The notes: generated by a model from the letters alone, not told the origin. Shown: positions 43,541 through 55,448, counted from the stretch's first letter. The stretch is DNA of 64,000 bases from Bacteroidales bacterium UBA5235 (GCA_002409145.1 DHUL01000037.1:42610-106609), one strand, 5' to 3'. A program made the numbers and translations.

Positions 43541-46500
43541 TTAAGGCACCCTGGTCCCGATAAACAGAATATCATCAACCTGGGCCAGGTCACCCATCCA
43601 TTCCCTGATGGCTTTTTCGAGACGGAACTTCTGTTCCTCAACAGGAAGCATATGAATTTCGGCCAGCAGTGACCTGATATTTATGGTCTTGAACTTTTTC
43701 TCATGTTCTCCGCCGAACTGGTCGGCAAAGCCGTCGGTGAAGATGTAGAGCATGTCGCCAGGCTTTACCTCCACCCTGTGGTTGGTAAAGCTCTTCCTGG
43801 CCTGTCCGTCGATCATTCCTATCGGGAAACGGTCACCCCTGTATATGGTTACCTTGCCTTCACGGACATGATAAAGGGGCTGGTATGCCCCGGCATAATC
43901 GACTGTATGCTCCAGGATATCATATGAAATAACCGAGATATCCATTCCGTCCCTGACGGCCTTTTCGCTGCGTTGCAGCAGGGCATGGACAACCTCGATG
44001 TTCAGATGGTCAAGGATGTCTGACGGTTTTGTTATGCCGCTCTCTCTGACTATCTTATTGAGGGAGTTATGGCCGATGATTGACATAAAGGCTCCTGGAA
44101 CGCCGTGTCCGGTGCAGTCGACTGCAGCAATATATTGCTTGAAGCCGCTGTCATGCATCCAGTAGAAGTCACCGCTCACAATATCCCTCGGCATGAACAG
44201 CACGAATGTATCATTGAAGAAATTTTCCGGTGGCAGCATAGCCGCCTGAATCCTCTCTGCATACCTGATGCTGGCGGTGGTATCCCTGTTTTTCTCCTCC
44301 AGTTCCAGGCTTTTGCTGACTACCTCGGCGGTACGTTCCTCAACCTTCTGTTCCAGGTGCTCCTTTTCCCGGCGCAGCGTTCTTTCGCGGAGGCTTATGA
44401 AGAGATATATTCCCGCAACCAGTGAAGTGATGCAGAGTATGATGAACCACGAAGTCATGTATACCGGCCCCCTTATGGAGAATGATAGTTTTGCCGGTAC
44501 CTCGTTCCAGTAACCATAGTTGTTTGAAGCCCTCACCATGAAGGTATACCTGCCCGGACTGAGTGTCGGATATGTGGCACGGTTCTGGTCCGTGGTGATC
44601 CACTCCTTGTCTAATCCCTCAAGCATGAACTGGTATCTTACCGCTCCGGGATTGACAAGGCAGATGCTGAGGAAGTCAAAGATAATTCTGTTTTGTGTAT
44701 GCATGAGCCTTATACCGTCATGCATCGGGAATACCTCGTAGTTGACAAGCGTTCTCCAGATATGCGTTTCAGGCTCGGTAACCACCGGGGGTATCATGGA
44801 GGGAGAGAGTCTCATTGCCCCGTTTGATGTTCCGAACCAGAGGTCGCCCATATCATCTGCAAACGAGGCATTGGGCCTGGTCTCAATACCGGTAAAGCCG
44901 CTCTTTTCCGTAAATGAAGAGATCCTGCCTGTGTTGCTGTCATACCTGTTCAGCCCCAGGTTGGTTCCTATGAACAGGTTACCGGACCTGTCAGGCTGAA
45001 GAAGGTTGATTGAATTCATCAGCAGGCCTTCAGCCTCCGTGAGTTTCTTTTTCACCGTGTCATTCCTCAGACCATAGAGTCCGTCAATAGTACCCACCCA
45101 GATCATTCCGTCAGGGGTTTCAGTGATGGCTGTCGGATGTACATCAGACCTGAAGGTCACAGGGGTGAATGTATTGCTCCCCGGGGTGAACCTGGTGAGG
45201 CCGTTACGCTCCTCGGTGCCTATCCACAGAGAGCCGCGGCTGTCGCAGAAGAGAGAGGTTATGTTGTTTCCCGTCAGGCCGTTGATCTGCGTATAGGTTG
45301 TACTCTGCTTGCGCCTGGCATCCCACATTATGAGGGCCCTGTCAGTGCCAATCCAGAGGTTATCCCTCAGGTCAGTGGTCATGGCGGCGATCCTCAGAGA
45401 GCGGAGGCTGGCGTTGAGGTCAAGGTCATACCGGAAATTCCTTTCGTCAATATCATAGCGGTACACCTCGTCGCCTGCGGTGGCTATCCATACATTTCCC
45501 TCATTGTCAGGACTGATAATGCTTATCTGTGTTCCCTCAAGCGATGGGGGGAATCCGCTGAGCTTGATACGGTCCTCCTCTTTAAGGGCGGGGTTGTACA
45601 GTGAGAGGCCCCTGCTGGTGCCGAACCAGTACCTGCCCGTGTGATCCTGGGCCAGGGAGAAAACATCGTTTGAGGGCATGAACTGCGGTGCCATGAACGA
45701 GGCAAAGTGGTCACCCTTATAGATGAAGAGCCCTGCATCACGGTCAGCTATCAGTATATTTTTTTCCTTATCCTCAATCATGCAGAGGATGTGCTGAGCG
45801 GGCAGGCCGTTGCTACTGTTGTAGACGACTGTCCCCTCCGGGGAAAAGACTGTTATTCCTCCCCTGCTTTCCCAGTCTTCCATTGATGCCACCCAGATAT
45901 TACCCCGGTAGTCTTCGAGGATGTAAGAGACAAAATTGCCCCAGAGGCCGCTGCGCGTATCAAAGAAGCCCATCTCTCCCGTCTCGCCATCCTGACGGTA
46001 GAGCCCGCCGTTGAAGGTTCCGAACCACATATTTCCCCGTGAGTCCTCGAAGATGGTTGTAGTCAGGAAGTAGCGTGTCAGCCCTTCCGGATTGAAAGGA
46101 ACAAACCTGTCACTTGCATGGTCATACTTCCTGATGCCCATGTCAGTGATGGAGTACAGGTTTTCGCGATGGTCGGCATAAAGTCCGAAGACGTCATTGC
46201 TGAGTCCCTGGCGGCCTGCATATTGCTGGCCGGTCATCAGTGTCACCCCATGTTCCGGCATGTCAAGTCTCAGCGCTCCGCCGAGAGAGGTTGAGACCCA
46301 GATGGAGCCGTCGTATTCAGTAATGCCTGTAACATCTCCCGTCAGGCTGGTGACGGGTCTCAGTGGGTCACTGATACGGGCAGAATCGACTCCGATGAAT
46401 ATAGATGGGGAAAAAGATGCTCTTCTGATTATGTTGTCCCCGATAATTGAAACACCCCCGCCGATATGTCCCAGCCATAGTCTTCCGCGGCTGTCCTCGC

Positions 46501-46786
46501 AGATGCTTTTTACGCCACCGGGAGCCAGGCTGTCAGAAGTGGAGAAGTTCTCGAAGCGCAGGCCGTCAAAGCGTGTGACACCGCTGCCGGTGCCAAGCCA
46601 TATGAATTCGTTTGCATCCTGTATGACTGTATAAACCTTCGAGGCGCTCAGCCCTTCCTTTGAGCCGTACTGTTCAAAATAGTAGGTCTGGCTGTTTAAC
46701 GGCGGAGGAAGTAAAATATGAGACAAAAGCAGTAATGCCAGGACAGTTATTGAGTATTTGCCGGAGTTACTGCCTCGCCCTCGCAT
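43541..46786 (-). CDS. Propeller-sensor protein with SpoIIE (PP2C-like) phosphatase output
   Basis: A 1081-residue membrane sensor. A signal peptide (about 1-33) is followed by two-component-type propeller repeats (about 35-690; many WxG or FIGT units such as FIWLGTGSGVTRFDG and NMWFGTFNGGLYR). A Y_Y_Y domain (about 695-775), one helix (780-797) and a coiled coil (about 800-840) come next. The C-terminal SpoIIE domain (about 842-1081) has Asp873 (GDFYW), Asp890 (AVDCTGHG), Asp949 (MDISV) and Asp1071-Asp1072, the metal ligands. So the output is a Ser/Thr phosphatase, not a histidine kinase. It lies 4 bp after the caspase-like gene. Confidence 0.9.
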   Translation of the reverse strand: MRGRGSNSGKYSITVLALLLLSHILLPPPLNSQTYYFEQYGSKEGLSASKVYTVIQDANEFIWLGTGSGVTRFDGLRFENFSTSDSLAPGGVKSICEDSRGRLWLGHIGGGVSIIGDNIIRRASFSPSIFIGVDSARISDPLRPVTSLTGDVTGITEYDGSIWVSTSLGGALRLDMPEHGVTLMTGQQYAGRQGLSNDVFGLYADHRENLYSITDMGIRKYDHASDRFVPFNPEGLTRYFLTTTIFEDSRGNMWFGTFNGGLYRQDGETGEMGFFDTRSGLWGNFVSYILEDYRGNIWVASMEDWESRGGITVFSPEGTVVYNSSNGLPAQHILCMIEDKEKNILIADRDAGLFIYKGDHFASFMAPQFMPSNDVFSLAQDHTGRYWFGTSRGLSLYNPALKEEDRIKLSGFPPSLEGTQISIISPDNEGNVWIATAGDEVYRYDIDERNFRYDLDLNASLRSLRIAAMTTDLRDNLWIGTDRALIMWDARRKQSTTYTQINGLTGNNITSLFCDSRGSLWIGTEERNGLTRFTPGSNTFTPVTFRSDVHPTAITETPDGMIWVGTIDGLYGLRNDTVKKKLTEAEGLLMNSINLLQPDRSGNLFIGTNLGLNRYDSNTGRISSFTEKSGFTGIETRPNASFADDMGDLWFGTSNGAMRLSPSMIPPVVTEPETHIWRTLVNYEVFPMHDGIRLMHTQNRIIFDFLSICLVNPGAVRYQFMLEGLDKEWITTDQNRATYPTLSPGRYTFMVRASNNYGYWNEVPAKLSFSIRGPVYMTSWFIILCITSLVAGIYLFISLRERTLRREKEHLEQKVEERTAEVVSKSLELEEKNRDTTASIRYAERIQAAMLPPENFFNDTFVLFMPRDIVSGDFYWMHDSGFKQYIAAVDCTGHGVPGAFMSIIGHNSLNKIVRESGITKPSDILDHLNIEVVHALLQRSEKAVRDGMDISVISYDILEHTVDYAGAYQPLYHVREGKVTIYRGDRFPIGMIDGQARKSFTNHRVEVKPGDMLYIFTDGFADQFGGEHEKKFKTINIRSLLAEIHMLPVEEQKFRLEKAIREWMGDLAQVDDILFIGTRVP

Positions 46787-46790
46787 CAGG

Positions 46791-49172
46791 TTATTTCTTT
46801 ACAAAGAAGAATGTCCCGTCTTCATCCTTCAGGCCTGTAATCTTGCCGAATCTGGGCTTCTGCTGGTTATTCCCGGTAACGGCTTTGGTAACGTGGAGTA
46901 CAATCTCGTCTATGGAGATACATGTTTTCGGATTGCCGCGCAGGGTGCTGGCAAAGGTGCGGGTGAACTGTGAGTCGTCAACCGCAAGCTCATAGCCCGC
47001 AGATGAAAAGATCTGGCTTGACTTGAACTGTGTGGCCCTCCAGTCGGCACAGTTGCGTGGCCTGGGATCTGACCTCATGGCCTGGTAGAAGCTGGGCCCC
47101 GACTCACATGCATCAGTGATCACCAGCACATGCGTCAGATAGTTCATATATGTCTCCATTGACGCCCTCAGAGTATTGAGGCTGAAGTAGGTAAACTCCT
47201 CATCGCGGCGGGCGTCAACGGGGATCCAGTAGCCCACGTCATTGATGAACTTGCCATGACCGGCGAACCAGATGACAAGCGACTTGATCTGTTTTGCCCT
47301 GACCTCGTCACGCAGGTCTATGGAAAAGAATTTTTCCATCTCCTGTTTAGTCTGGTTGCGAATGAGTTTTACGGGCAGCACCTGGTAATCATCCTCGAGC
47401 ACACCGGTAATGAGACTGGCGTCCTTGGGCGGCCCTTGCAGTGCGGCAAAGTTCTGATAATCACTATTTTCTATAAAGACCACCAGGGTGTTTCCCATGG
47501 GGTTTGATGCTGAAATTGTTGTACCGTTACGGTCAAGCGAATAGTCCATGATGGTACGGTTGCCGTAGACGTCCTCTACAAGTATGGTAACCTTGTCATT
47601 GTTCCTGACATCAATACCCTTGGCAATGAATGACGGATTAAGGTTATCCTGCGAGAACTGGGCACTTATGTTTTCGATCTTCACTGACTTAATCAGGTTC
47701 TGGTCCTTCACCCTGCCCTCGATGTCAATTGTCGATGCGATGCTGTCAATCACAAGCACATTTCCTCCAAGGATGTAGGGAGCAAGGATCTGGATCTCAG
47801 GAGGATCTACCTCGGTGCGCCTGATACGGAATGTAAGGACCTTCTCGTTGTCATAGACGTCACGGGCAACGATGCGAAGGGTTTCGTCAGAAGGGATCTC
47901 CACCTCCGCGGCAAAGGGAACTGTTCCCCTGCCCTCATACCTCACTGGGATGTTATTTATTGAGAGCTCGGCAAGGAGGCTTTTGTCAGTCACCTTTCCG
48001 GTCACCATTATGCTTTTCTTGTCAAGTCCTATCTCGATCTCGCTTTTGGAAGTGATAGTCGGGGTCTCGAGCCATATATCCGGGCTGTCGTTTTCACGGT
48101 TGATGGCGTAGAGCCTGTCGTTAGCCTCGGTAAGCATCTTCTTGGCCGAGGAGCTGTTCTCGTTCATCGCCACCACCCTGGTGTAATCGTCAGCAGCCTT
48201 TTCAAAGTCATGCATCTCCTCGTAGGAACGGGCGCGCATAAGGTAAATCTCCGGGGTGAACTGGTCGATTGTAAGGGCTCTTGTGAAGTCGCTTACGGCA
48301 GCCAGATGCTGGTTGAACTTCTGGTAGCAGGTACCGCGGGTGACATAGTGCTGCTGTGAGGCCGGTTCAAGAAGTATGGCTGTGGAGACGTCATTAATTG
48401 CAGATGGATAGTCAAGCTTTGCCTCATATACCATGGCACGGGTAAGGTATGCCTCCACATTTTTCTGATCCTGCTGAATCACCATGTTACACTGGCCGAG
48501 TGCGCTGTTGACATCTCCCTGGCGGATCAGCACCCTGGCGAGTTCAAGGCGTGCAGCTGCGAATGATTTGTCCCTGGTCACCGCCTTTTCCAGCTGCCGC
48601 CTGGCAGTGTTGTCATCACCTTTTTTCTGGTAGATGATCCCCTGGTGGTAATAGTTGACCGCATCATCGCGCATCTGGATTGCAGTGTCAGATGCACCCA
48701 GGGCCCTGTCCCAGAGTTCCATTCCAATCAGTGAAACCACCTTTTCGGTATAAAGTTTCCCGTTGCGGAACTCCTTCCTTATGGCCATCTGCAGATAAGA
48801 GACAGCATCAGAATAGCATTTGCTTTTTTCTTCAGGGGTTGCCTTTGCCGACGCGCCCAGCAGGTTGCACATCCGCCCCAGACTGTAGAGTATGCCGGCA
48901 TCATCCGGGAGGAAGTTGTTCGCCCTGCGGTAGTCATCGCAGGCAAGCCCGTAACTGCCGGTCATTTCATGAACCCTGGCCCGCCTGACATAACCGTCAG
49001 CGGAGGAAGGGTCCTCATCGATAGCCTTCGAGTATTGCTCAATAGCATCCTCAAGCATGCCATTCCTGGTGAACTCCTCACCGGCCTTTATGTACTTGCG
49101 GGCTGTCTGTCCTGCTAAATTAAGGCAGGTGACAACAAGTAATAATACAAGAACACTGAATCCTCGCTTCAT
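46791..49172 (-). CDS. Secreted TPR protein with C-terminal caspase-like (C14) domain
   Basis: A 793-residue exported protein. The signal peptide (MKRGFSVLVLLLVVTCLNLAGQ) is followed by about ten TPR repeats (25-360) and two related beta domains, about 380-470 and 475-560. Each of these ends in a VxD-VYxNxxxx phrase. A caspase fold completes it (about 570-793), with the catalytic dyad present: His639 in WFAGHGKF and Cys689 in ITDACESG. Its own promoter is visible (49202-49230), and the SpoIIE sensor gene follows after 4 bp. The caspase should act in the periplasm or at the surface. The substrate is unknown; most family members prefer basic residues. Confidence 0.9.
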   Translation of the reverse strand: MKRGFSVLVLLLVVTCLNLAGQTARKYIKAGEEFTRNGMLEDAIEQYSKAIDEDPSSADGYVRRARVHEMTGSYGLACDDYRRANNFLPDDAGILYSLGRMCNLLGASAKATPEEKSKCYSDAVSYLQMAIRKEFRNGKLYTEKVVSLIGMELWDRALGASDTAIQMRDDAVNYYHQGIIYQKKGDDNTARRQLEKAVTRDKSFAAARLELARVLIRQGDVNSALGQCNMVIQQDQKNVEAYLTRAMVYEAKLDYPSAINDVSTAILLEPASQQHYVTRGTCYQKFNQHLAAVSDFTRALTIDQFTPEIYLMRARSYEEMHDFEKAADDYTRVVAMNENSSSAKKMLTEANDRLYAINRENDSPDIWLETPTITSKSEIEIGLDKKSIMVTGKVTDKSLLAELSINNIPVRYEGRGTVPFAAEVEIPSDETLRIVARDVYDNEKVLTFRIRRTEVDPPEIQILAPYILGGNVLVIDSIASTIDIEGRVKDQNLIKSVKIENISAQFSQDNLNPSFIAKGIDVRNNDKVTILVEDVYGNRTIMDYSLDRNGTTISASNPMGNTLVVFIENSDYQNFAALQGPPKDASLITGVLEDDYQVLPVKLIRNQTKQEMEKFFSIDLRDEVRAKQIKSLVIWFAGHGKFINDVGYWIPVDARRDEEFTYFSLNTLRASMETYMNYLTHVLVITDACESGPSFYQAMRSDPRPRNCADWRATQFKSSQIFSSAGYELAVDDSQFTRTFASTLRGNPKTCISIDEIVLHVTKAVTGNNQQKPRFGKITGLKDEDGTFFFVKK

Positions 49173-49201
49173 GACTTTAGGTCCTTTCCCGGTTGGGGTC
49201 T

Positions 49202-49230
49202 CAAAAATACGAATAATTATTTACTAACAA
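49202..49230 (-). promoter_or_regulatory. Promoter of the caspase/SpoIIE operon
   Basis: On the minus strand TTG (49230-49228), 18 nt, then TATTTTTG (49209-49202), a perfect TAnnTTTG. It ends 29 nt before the start codon. Confidence 0.6.
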
Positions 49231-49268
49231 GTAAAAGCAGTTATTAACATTAGTTATACGGAATTTGA

Positions 49269-50318
49269 TCAAAAATGATACGCAAATTCCAGAATACTTT
49301 TGTCAAAAAATACTGTTTTATCAGGGGTGAATCCGGGGAACGGATCAGGCACCCCGTCGCCGAAGCTTGTGTTGCCGGTGAAGCGCCGTGCTTCATCCCA
49401 CTGCCCCGACTCAAGGAAACTGCCGATGATAAAGGCGCCGCCCTCAACAAAGAGCGACTGAATGCCGGCCTGCCGGAGGCTTGCCAACACCTCGCTGACG
49501 AACGGTTCAGCGCCTGGCAGTATTACGGTTCGTGTGCCGTGGAATTGTGCCTGCCCGTTGCAGGTATAGAGGACGGTTTCTACTGACCCGTCGAAGACCG
49601 ACGAGGCAGGATCAAGGTTGCCGCTCCGGCTGACAATAATACGTACCGGGTTTCTGCCGCTCCAATACCTGACGGTGAGCGACGGATTGTCAGCGCGGAT
49701 GGTTCCTCCGCCGGCGAGAATAGCGTCTTCACCGGCGCGCCATCGGTGAACGAGAACGCGCTCAGCCATTCCGGTGATCCAGTTTGGCCCGATGGCATCA
49801 GAGCTTTTCCTGCGCAGATCAATGAACCCGTCTGCACTGCGGGCCCACTTGAGAATCACATAAGGTCTCTTTTTCTCATGCCATGTAAAGAAGCGTCTGT
49901 TGAGACTGCGGCATTCCTCCTCCGCCACTCCGGTTATCACCTCCACTCCTGCCTGTCTGAGGCGGGCAATACCCATGCCTGCCACCTGCGGGTTGGTGTC
50001 AGGGGTGCCGATGACCACCCGGCGAATGCCGCTGCTGATGATCAGGTCAGCGCATGGCGGAGTACGTCCCTGGTGAGAGCATGGCTCAAGGCTGACATAT
50101 ATGGTTGATGTGGGCAGCAGGCTGCGGTCGCTGACTGCATTGATGGCATGTACCTCGGCATGTGGAGTACCTGCTTTAAGATGATATCCCTCACCAATTA
50201 TCACACCGTTATGCACCACCACCGCTCCCACCAAAGGGTTGGGTGAGGTGCATCCCTCAGCCATTGCTGCGAGCTGCAGAGCACGTCTCATCCATATAAG
50301 GTCATCAGGTCGGGTCAT
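49269..50318 (-). CDS. ribD: Riboflavin biosynthesis protein RibD (deaminase/reductase)
   Basis: Catalyses two steps of riboflavin synthesis: deamination of diaminohydroxyphosphoribosylaminopyrimidine and reduction of its ribose. The deaminase half (about 1-145) has the zinc site His53-Ala-Glu55 (TPHAEVHAI), Cys80 and Cys89 (PCSHQGRTPPC). The reductase half follows (PYVILKWARSADGFIDL, ADNPSLTVRYWSGRNPVRIIVSR, LFVEGGAFIIGSFL). The length, 349 residues, is normal. It is divergent from prmC with only 25 bp between the start codons. Confidence 0.95.
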   Translation of the reverse strand: MTRPDDLIWMRRALQLAAMAEGCTSPNPLVGAVVVHNGVIIGEGYHLKAGTPHAEVHAINAVSDRSLLPTSTIYVSLEPCSHQGRTPPCADLIISSGIRRVVIGTPDTNPQVAGMGIARLRQAGVEVITGVAEEECRSLNRRFFTWHEKKRPYVILKWARSADGFIDLRRKSSDAIGPNWITGMAERVLVHRWRAGEDAILAGGGTIRADNPSLTVRYWSGRNPVRIIVSRSGNLDPASSVFDGSVETVLYTCNGQAQFHGTRTVILPGAEPFVSEVLASLRQAGIQSLFVEGGAFIIGSFLESGQWDEARRFTGNTSFGDGVPDPFPGFTPDKTVFFDKSILEFAYHF

Positions 50319-50331
50319 GAACTCAATTTCC

Positions 50332-50339
50332 TATCTTTG
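50332..50339 (+). promoter_or_regulatory. -7-like box immediately upstream of prmC
   Basis: TATCTTTG matches TAnnTTTG but ends only 4 nt before the prmC ATG, which would make the mRNA nearly leaderless. No TTG is seen at the -33 distance. It may be chance. Confidence 0.3.
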
Positions 50340-50343
50340 AATC

Positions 50344-51210
50344 ATGGCCGGAAAGGTACAAACAATAAGCGAGATCCGCCGTTGCTCCCTTGATTTGCTT
50401 AAGGAGGGATGGCCTGCAGAGGAGGCTGCGGCGCTGGCGTCAGCCATCATAAGTGAGTATACCGGGATGGGCAGGGCAGCACAGATGGCTTTCGGGGAGC
50501 GTGTTCCCGGGGCTGATGCCGCCGCACGAATAGAGAATGCCGTTGCCCGCGCCGTAGCCGGCGAACCGCTGCAGTATATCCTTGGCTATACCGGGTTCTG
50601 CGGACACCGGATTGAGGTGGCGCCGGGTGTTCTGATACCAAGGCCCGAAACCGAGGAGATGACCATCATGATCACCAGTGAAAACAACGGCTTCACCGGA
50701 ACCGTCACTGACCTGTGCACAGGATCAGGGTGCATCGCGATTGCCATTGCCCTGGCATTTCCCAGTGCTGCTGTTACAGCAACGGACCTGTCAGGTACGG
50801 CACTGGAGATGGCACGACGAAACATCTGCATCAACGGTGCGGCCGTGAATCTGATCAGGGCTGATATCCTGAACGATGACCCTTCGCTGGTGCCCCTGAG
50901 CAATATCATGGTCAGCAATCCTCCCTATGTCACCATGCATGAGAAGGAGGCTATGCACGGCAACGTGCTTGATCATGAGCCCCATGAGGCCCTGTTTGTG
51001 CCTGATGACAACCCGTTGCTCTACTACCGGGCCATAGCAGCCGTGGCTGAAACACGCCTCCTGCCCGGAGGCACCCTGTGGCTTGAGGTGAATGAGAACT
51101 TTGCAGAAGAGACGGCTGCCCTGCTATCCCCGGGTAGCTACAGAAAGGTCCGGGTCATAAGGGATATCAGGGGCAAAGAGAGATTTATCAAAGCTGAGAA
51201 AAATGGCTGA
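50344..51210 (+). CDS. prmC: Peptide chain release factor N5-glutamine methyltransferase
   Basis: Methylates the Gln of the GGQ motif in release factors RF1 and RF2; prfB is also in this window. The 288 residues have the N-terminal helical domain, the phrase AGEPLQYILGYTGFCGHRIEVAPGVLIPRPETEE, and the SAM-binding motif DLCTGSGCIAIAIA. The substrate motif is SNPPYV. It overlaps recX by 8 bp. Confidence 0.93.
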   Translation: MAGKVQTISEIRRCSLDLLKEGWPAEEAAALASAIISEYTGMGRAAQMAFGERVPGADAAARIENAVARAVAGEPLQYILGYTGFCGHRIEVAPGVLIPRPETEEMTIMITSENNGFTGTVTDLCTGSGCIAIAIALAFPSAAVTATDLSGTALEMARRNICINGAAVNLIRADILNDDPSLVPLSNIMVSNPPYVTMHEKEAMHGNVLDHEPHEALFVPDDNPLLYYRAIAAVAETRLLPGGTLWLEVNENFAEETAALLSPGSYRKVRVIRDIRGKERFIKAEKNG

Positions 51211-51676
51211 AAAGAAACAGAGGGAGGAACTGCTGCAGAGGGCAATGAGAGCCTGCTCGGAAAGGGAGTACTGCATCAGTGACATCTCGGCGCTGCTTGA
51301 CCGCTGGGGTGCGGATGGATCTGAGACGCGAACCTGGATAATCGACAGGCTGATAAAGGAAAAGTTCATTGACGAATACCGTTACAGCAGGGCATTTGTG
51401 CTTGACCATTTCAGGCACAGCCAGTGGGGGCGGGTAAAGATCAGCATGGCACTGAAACAGAAGAAGGTCGAACCGGAAGCCATAGCATCAGGTATGGAAG
51501 CCATCGGTGAAGATGAATACCTGGAACTGCTGCAAAAGATCCTGGGCGACCAGCGGAGGAAAATAAAGGCAAAGAACAGGCTTGACCTCAGGGGAAAGCT
51601 TCTCAGGCATGCACTGGGAAAGGGATTTGAGAGCCATCTTGTATATGACGCCATCAACTCGCTGCTGACTGACTGA
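51203..51676 (+). CDS. recX: RecX family regulatory protein
   Basis: Modulates RecA filaments. The 157 residues consist of RecX three-helix repeats: AMRACSEREYCISDISALLDRWG, IIDRLIKEKFIDEYRYSRAFVLDHFRHSQWGRVKISMALKQKKV, and LRHALGKGFESHLVYDAI. The phrase FIDEYRYSRAFV is diagnostic. It overlaps the end of prmC by 8 bp, indicating coupling. recA is not in the window. Confidence 0.9.
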   Translation: MAEKKQREELLQRAMRACSEREYCISDISALLDRWGADGSETRTWIIDRLIKEKFIDEYRYSRAFVLDHFRHSQWGRVKISMALKQKKVEPEAIASGMEAIGEDEYLELLQKILGDQRRKIKAKNRLDLRGKLLRHALGKGFESHLVYDAINSLLTD

Positions 51677-51711
51677 AGTCCTTTCTTTGCCTGGCTGCAG
51701 ATCCATCAGGC

Positions 51712-52131
51712 TCAGAAAAGGCTGATCCACAATACCCTGAAGAACGGATAAAAAGCAGTCAGCGCCATCACACCCGAGACGGCAGCATCAGTGATGCCAA
51801 CCGTCCTAAAGTTCACCTTCGCCCTGAGGGCCGTAAGTGCAAGACCGAGGCGCATCACCAGTTGCAATGCAAAGAAGATGAATACCCTGAGTGACTGGCT
51901 GTTCCACACCATCGCTTCGTCCACCCTGCCCCTGACAATAAGTGAAAAAGCATGGGACAACCCGCATGACGGACATGGTTCACCGGTCAGTTTCTCATGA
52001 ATACATGATACGGGGTACTCATTCTCATCAGGGGAATAAAAAAGGGAGTAACCCATGATTAACAGGATTACTCCGGCAAGTATAAGATTTAAAATGAAAT
52101 ACGGCTTGTCAGACGGGTTCAGCCTTACCAC
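51712..52131 (-). CDS. DUF2752 membrane protein
   Basis: A 139-residue protein with three hydrophobic segments and the DUF2752 signature CIHEKLTGEPCPSCGLSHAFSLIVRG. The CPSCG cysteines may bind metal or form a disulfide. It starts with GTG inside the end of the DUF4190-like gene (7-bp overlap). Function unknown. It is the last gene of the methylmalonyl-CoA mutase transcript. Confidence 0.85.
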   Translation of the reverse strand: MVRLNPSDKPYFILNLILAGVILLIMGYSLFYSPDENEYPVSCIHEKLTGEPCPSCGLSHAFSLIVRGRVDEAMVWNSQSLRVFIFFALQLVMRLGLALTALRAKVNFRTVGITDAAVSGVMALTAFYPFFRVLWISLF

Positions 52132-52616
52132 TGTCCCTTTGTTGTGTCCGTCTTCGACTTCAGGGTGTCAGTGGTTCCCTCAAGTTCCTGCAGCCTGTCC
52201 TCGAGGTCAGTTCTTTTTGTGGAAGCTTTGATCTCGACAGAATCATCATTGCTGTTAATCTTAATTGTCACCTCGTTGTCACCGAACTCCTTCTCGAGGT
52301 CATCGGTAACATCCTTGATCACCTTCTCAATATCGGTAGCCCAGCCGCCTGACTTATTTGCAATCTTGCCGAGGACAAAACTCTGCGAAACTGAGATCAT
52401 AAGGGCGATAATGCCGACAACAAGCCCGCCGACGAGCATCCCCTGGTTTCCCTGGGGCCTGGAAAGCCCTATTATGCCAAGGACAATGGCGATCACTGCC
52501 GGGATTATTGCAACCAGGCCTATGCATGGAATAACTGCCAGCAGGAAAGCTATTATGGCGGTCACAAGGGCACCTACACCCACTCCTGACTGCTTGGAGG
52601 ATTTTTCTTCTTCCAT
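52125..52616 (-). CDS. DUF4190-like membrane protein with charged tail
   Basis: A 163-residue protein. Two glycine-rich hydrophobic hairpins (VTAIIAFLLAVIPCIGLVAIIPAVIAIVLGIIGLSRP) of the DUF4190 type are followed by a third segment. The soluble C-terminal half is acidic and coiled-coil-prone (DIEKVIKDVTDDLEKEFGDNE, then TDLEDRLQELEGTTDTLKSK). Its start lies 25 bp after the thioredoxin-like lipoprotein gene. Function unknown. Confidence 0.8.
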   Translation of the reverse strand: MEEEKSSKQSGVGVGALVTAIIAFLLAVIPCIGLVAIIPAVIAIVLGIIGLSRPQGNQGMLVGGLVVGIIALMISVSQSFVLGKIANKSGGWATDIEKVIKDVTDDLEKEFGDNEVTIKINSNDDSVEIKASTKRTDLEDRLQELEGTTDTLKSKTDTTKGQW

Positions 52617-52641
52617 TGGTTCAAGTATTAATTGTTCCTAA

Positions 52642-53285
52642 TTACCTTATGAGGATATTTCTTGTATCCTGTTCTAAAGACGTCACAGGAACTTCAATGA
52701 TGCGTCCCTTTTCTATATTATTTTTATAAAAAATAAATGTCGGGACCCTCTCAATTGCCAGCTGAGGGTAATCTTCAAGAGGTGCGACCTTGTTGATGTC
52801 AACCCCGATGAATTTGATTCTGTCATGCGGGAATCCCCACAGGTCGGTCACTTTGATAAATCGGGGCACCTCTCTCCTGCTGTCGGGGCACCAGGTACCT
52901 AGCACGATTGTTATTGTCAGGTCATCCTTTCCGAGTTCCATGAGTTCCGCCATCACTCCCTGGTCAGGCTGGTAATCTGCGTAGCCCTTGTGATACCATT
53001 CTGAATGCGGAGGGTTGTTCAGCATGGCCGGTGTGAGTTCTCCCAGCAGCCATGTGGTGGCATCGCGGAAATCCCATACATGTGCAGCCTCTTCTTCCCC
53101 TTCCGGTTTACCGGCAAGAGCGGCATTGCCGAGGGGGGCAATCTCCGGGACCTGTGCGTCAGGCGATTGCTGTCCTGCAGGTGCCGCGGGAGACGGGTCG
53201 TCCGGTACTACCCTGTTCTTCCGGCTCGCACTGCAGCCGGCAATGAGGCCAAGGGCTGCAACGAACAGTATGACAAGAATCGTTC

Positions 53286-53289
<4 letters not shown>
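52642..53289 (-). CDS. Thioredoxin-like lipoprotein with CxxS active site
   Basis: A 215-residue lipoprotein (Cys19 in [11 protein letters not shown]) with a Pro/Ala/Glu-rich linker (about 25-70) and a thioredoxin fold. The active-site position reads [14 protein letters not shown], so the second cysteine is replaced by Ser; the cis-proline loop is [14 protein letters not shown] single cysteine suggests mixed-disulfide or binding functions, not dithiol exchange. It overlaps the end of the mutase large-subunit gene by 4 bp (ATGA), though a link between the two functions is not evident. Confidence 0.85.
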
Positions 53290-55442
<2,153 letters not shown>

Positions 55443-55448
55443 CTGCCG

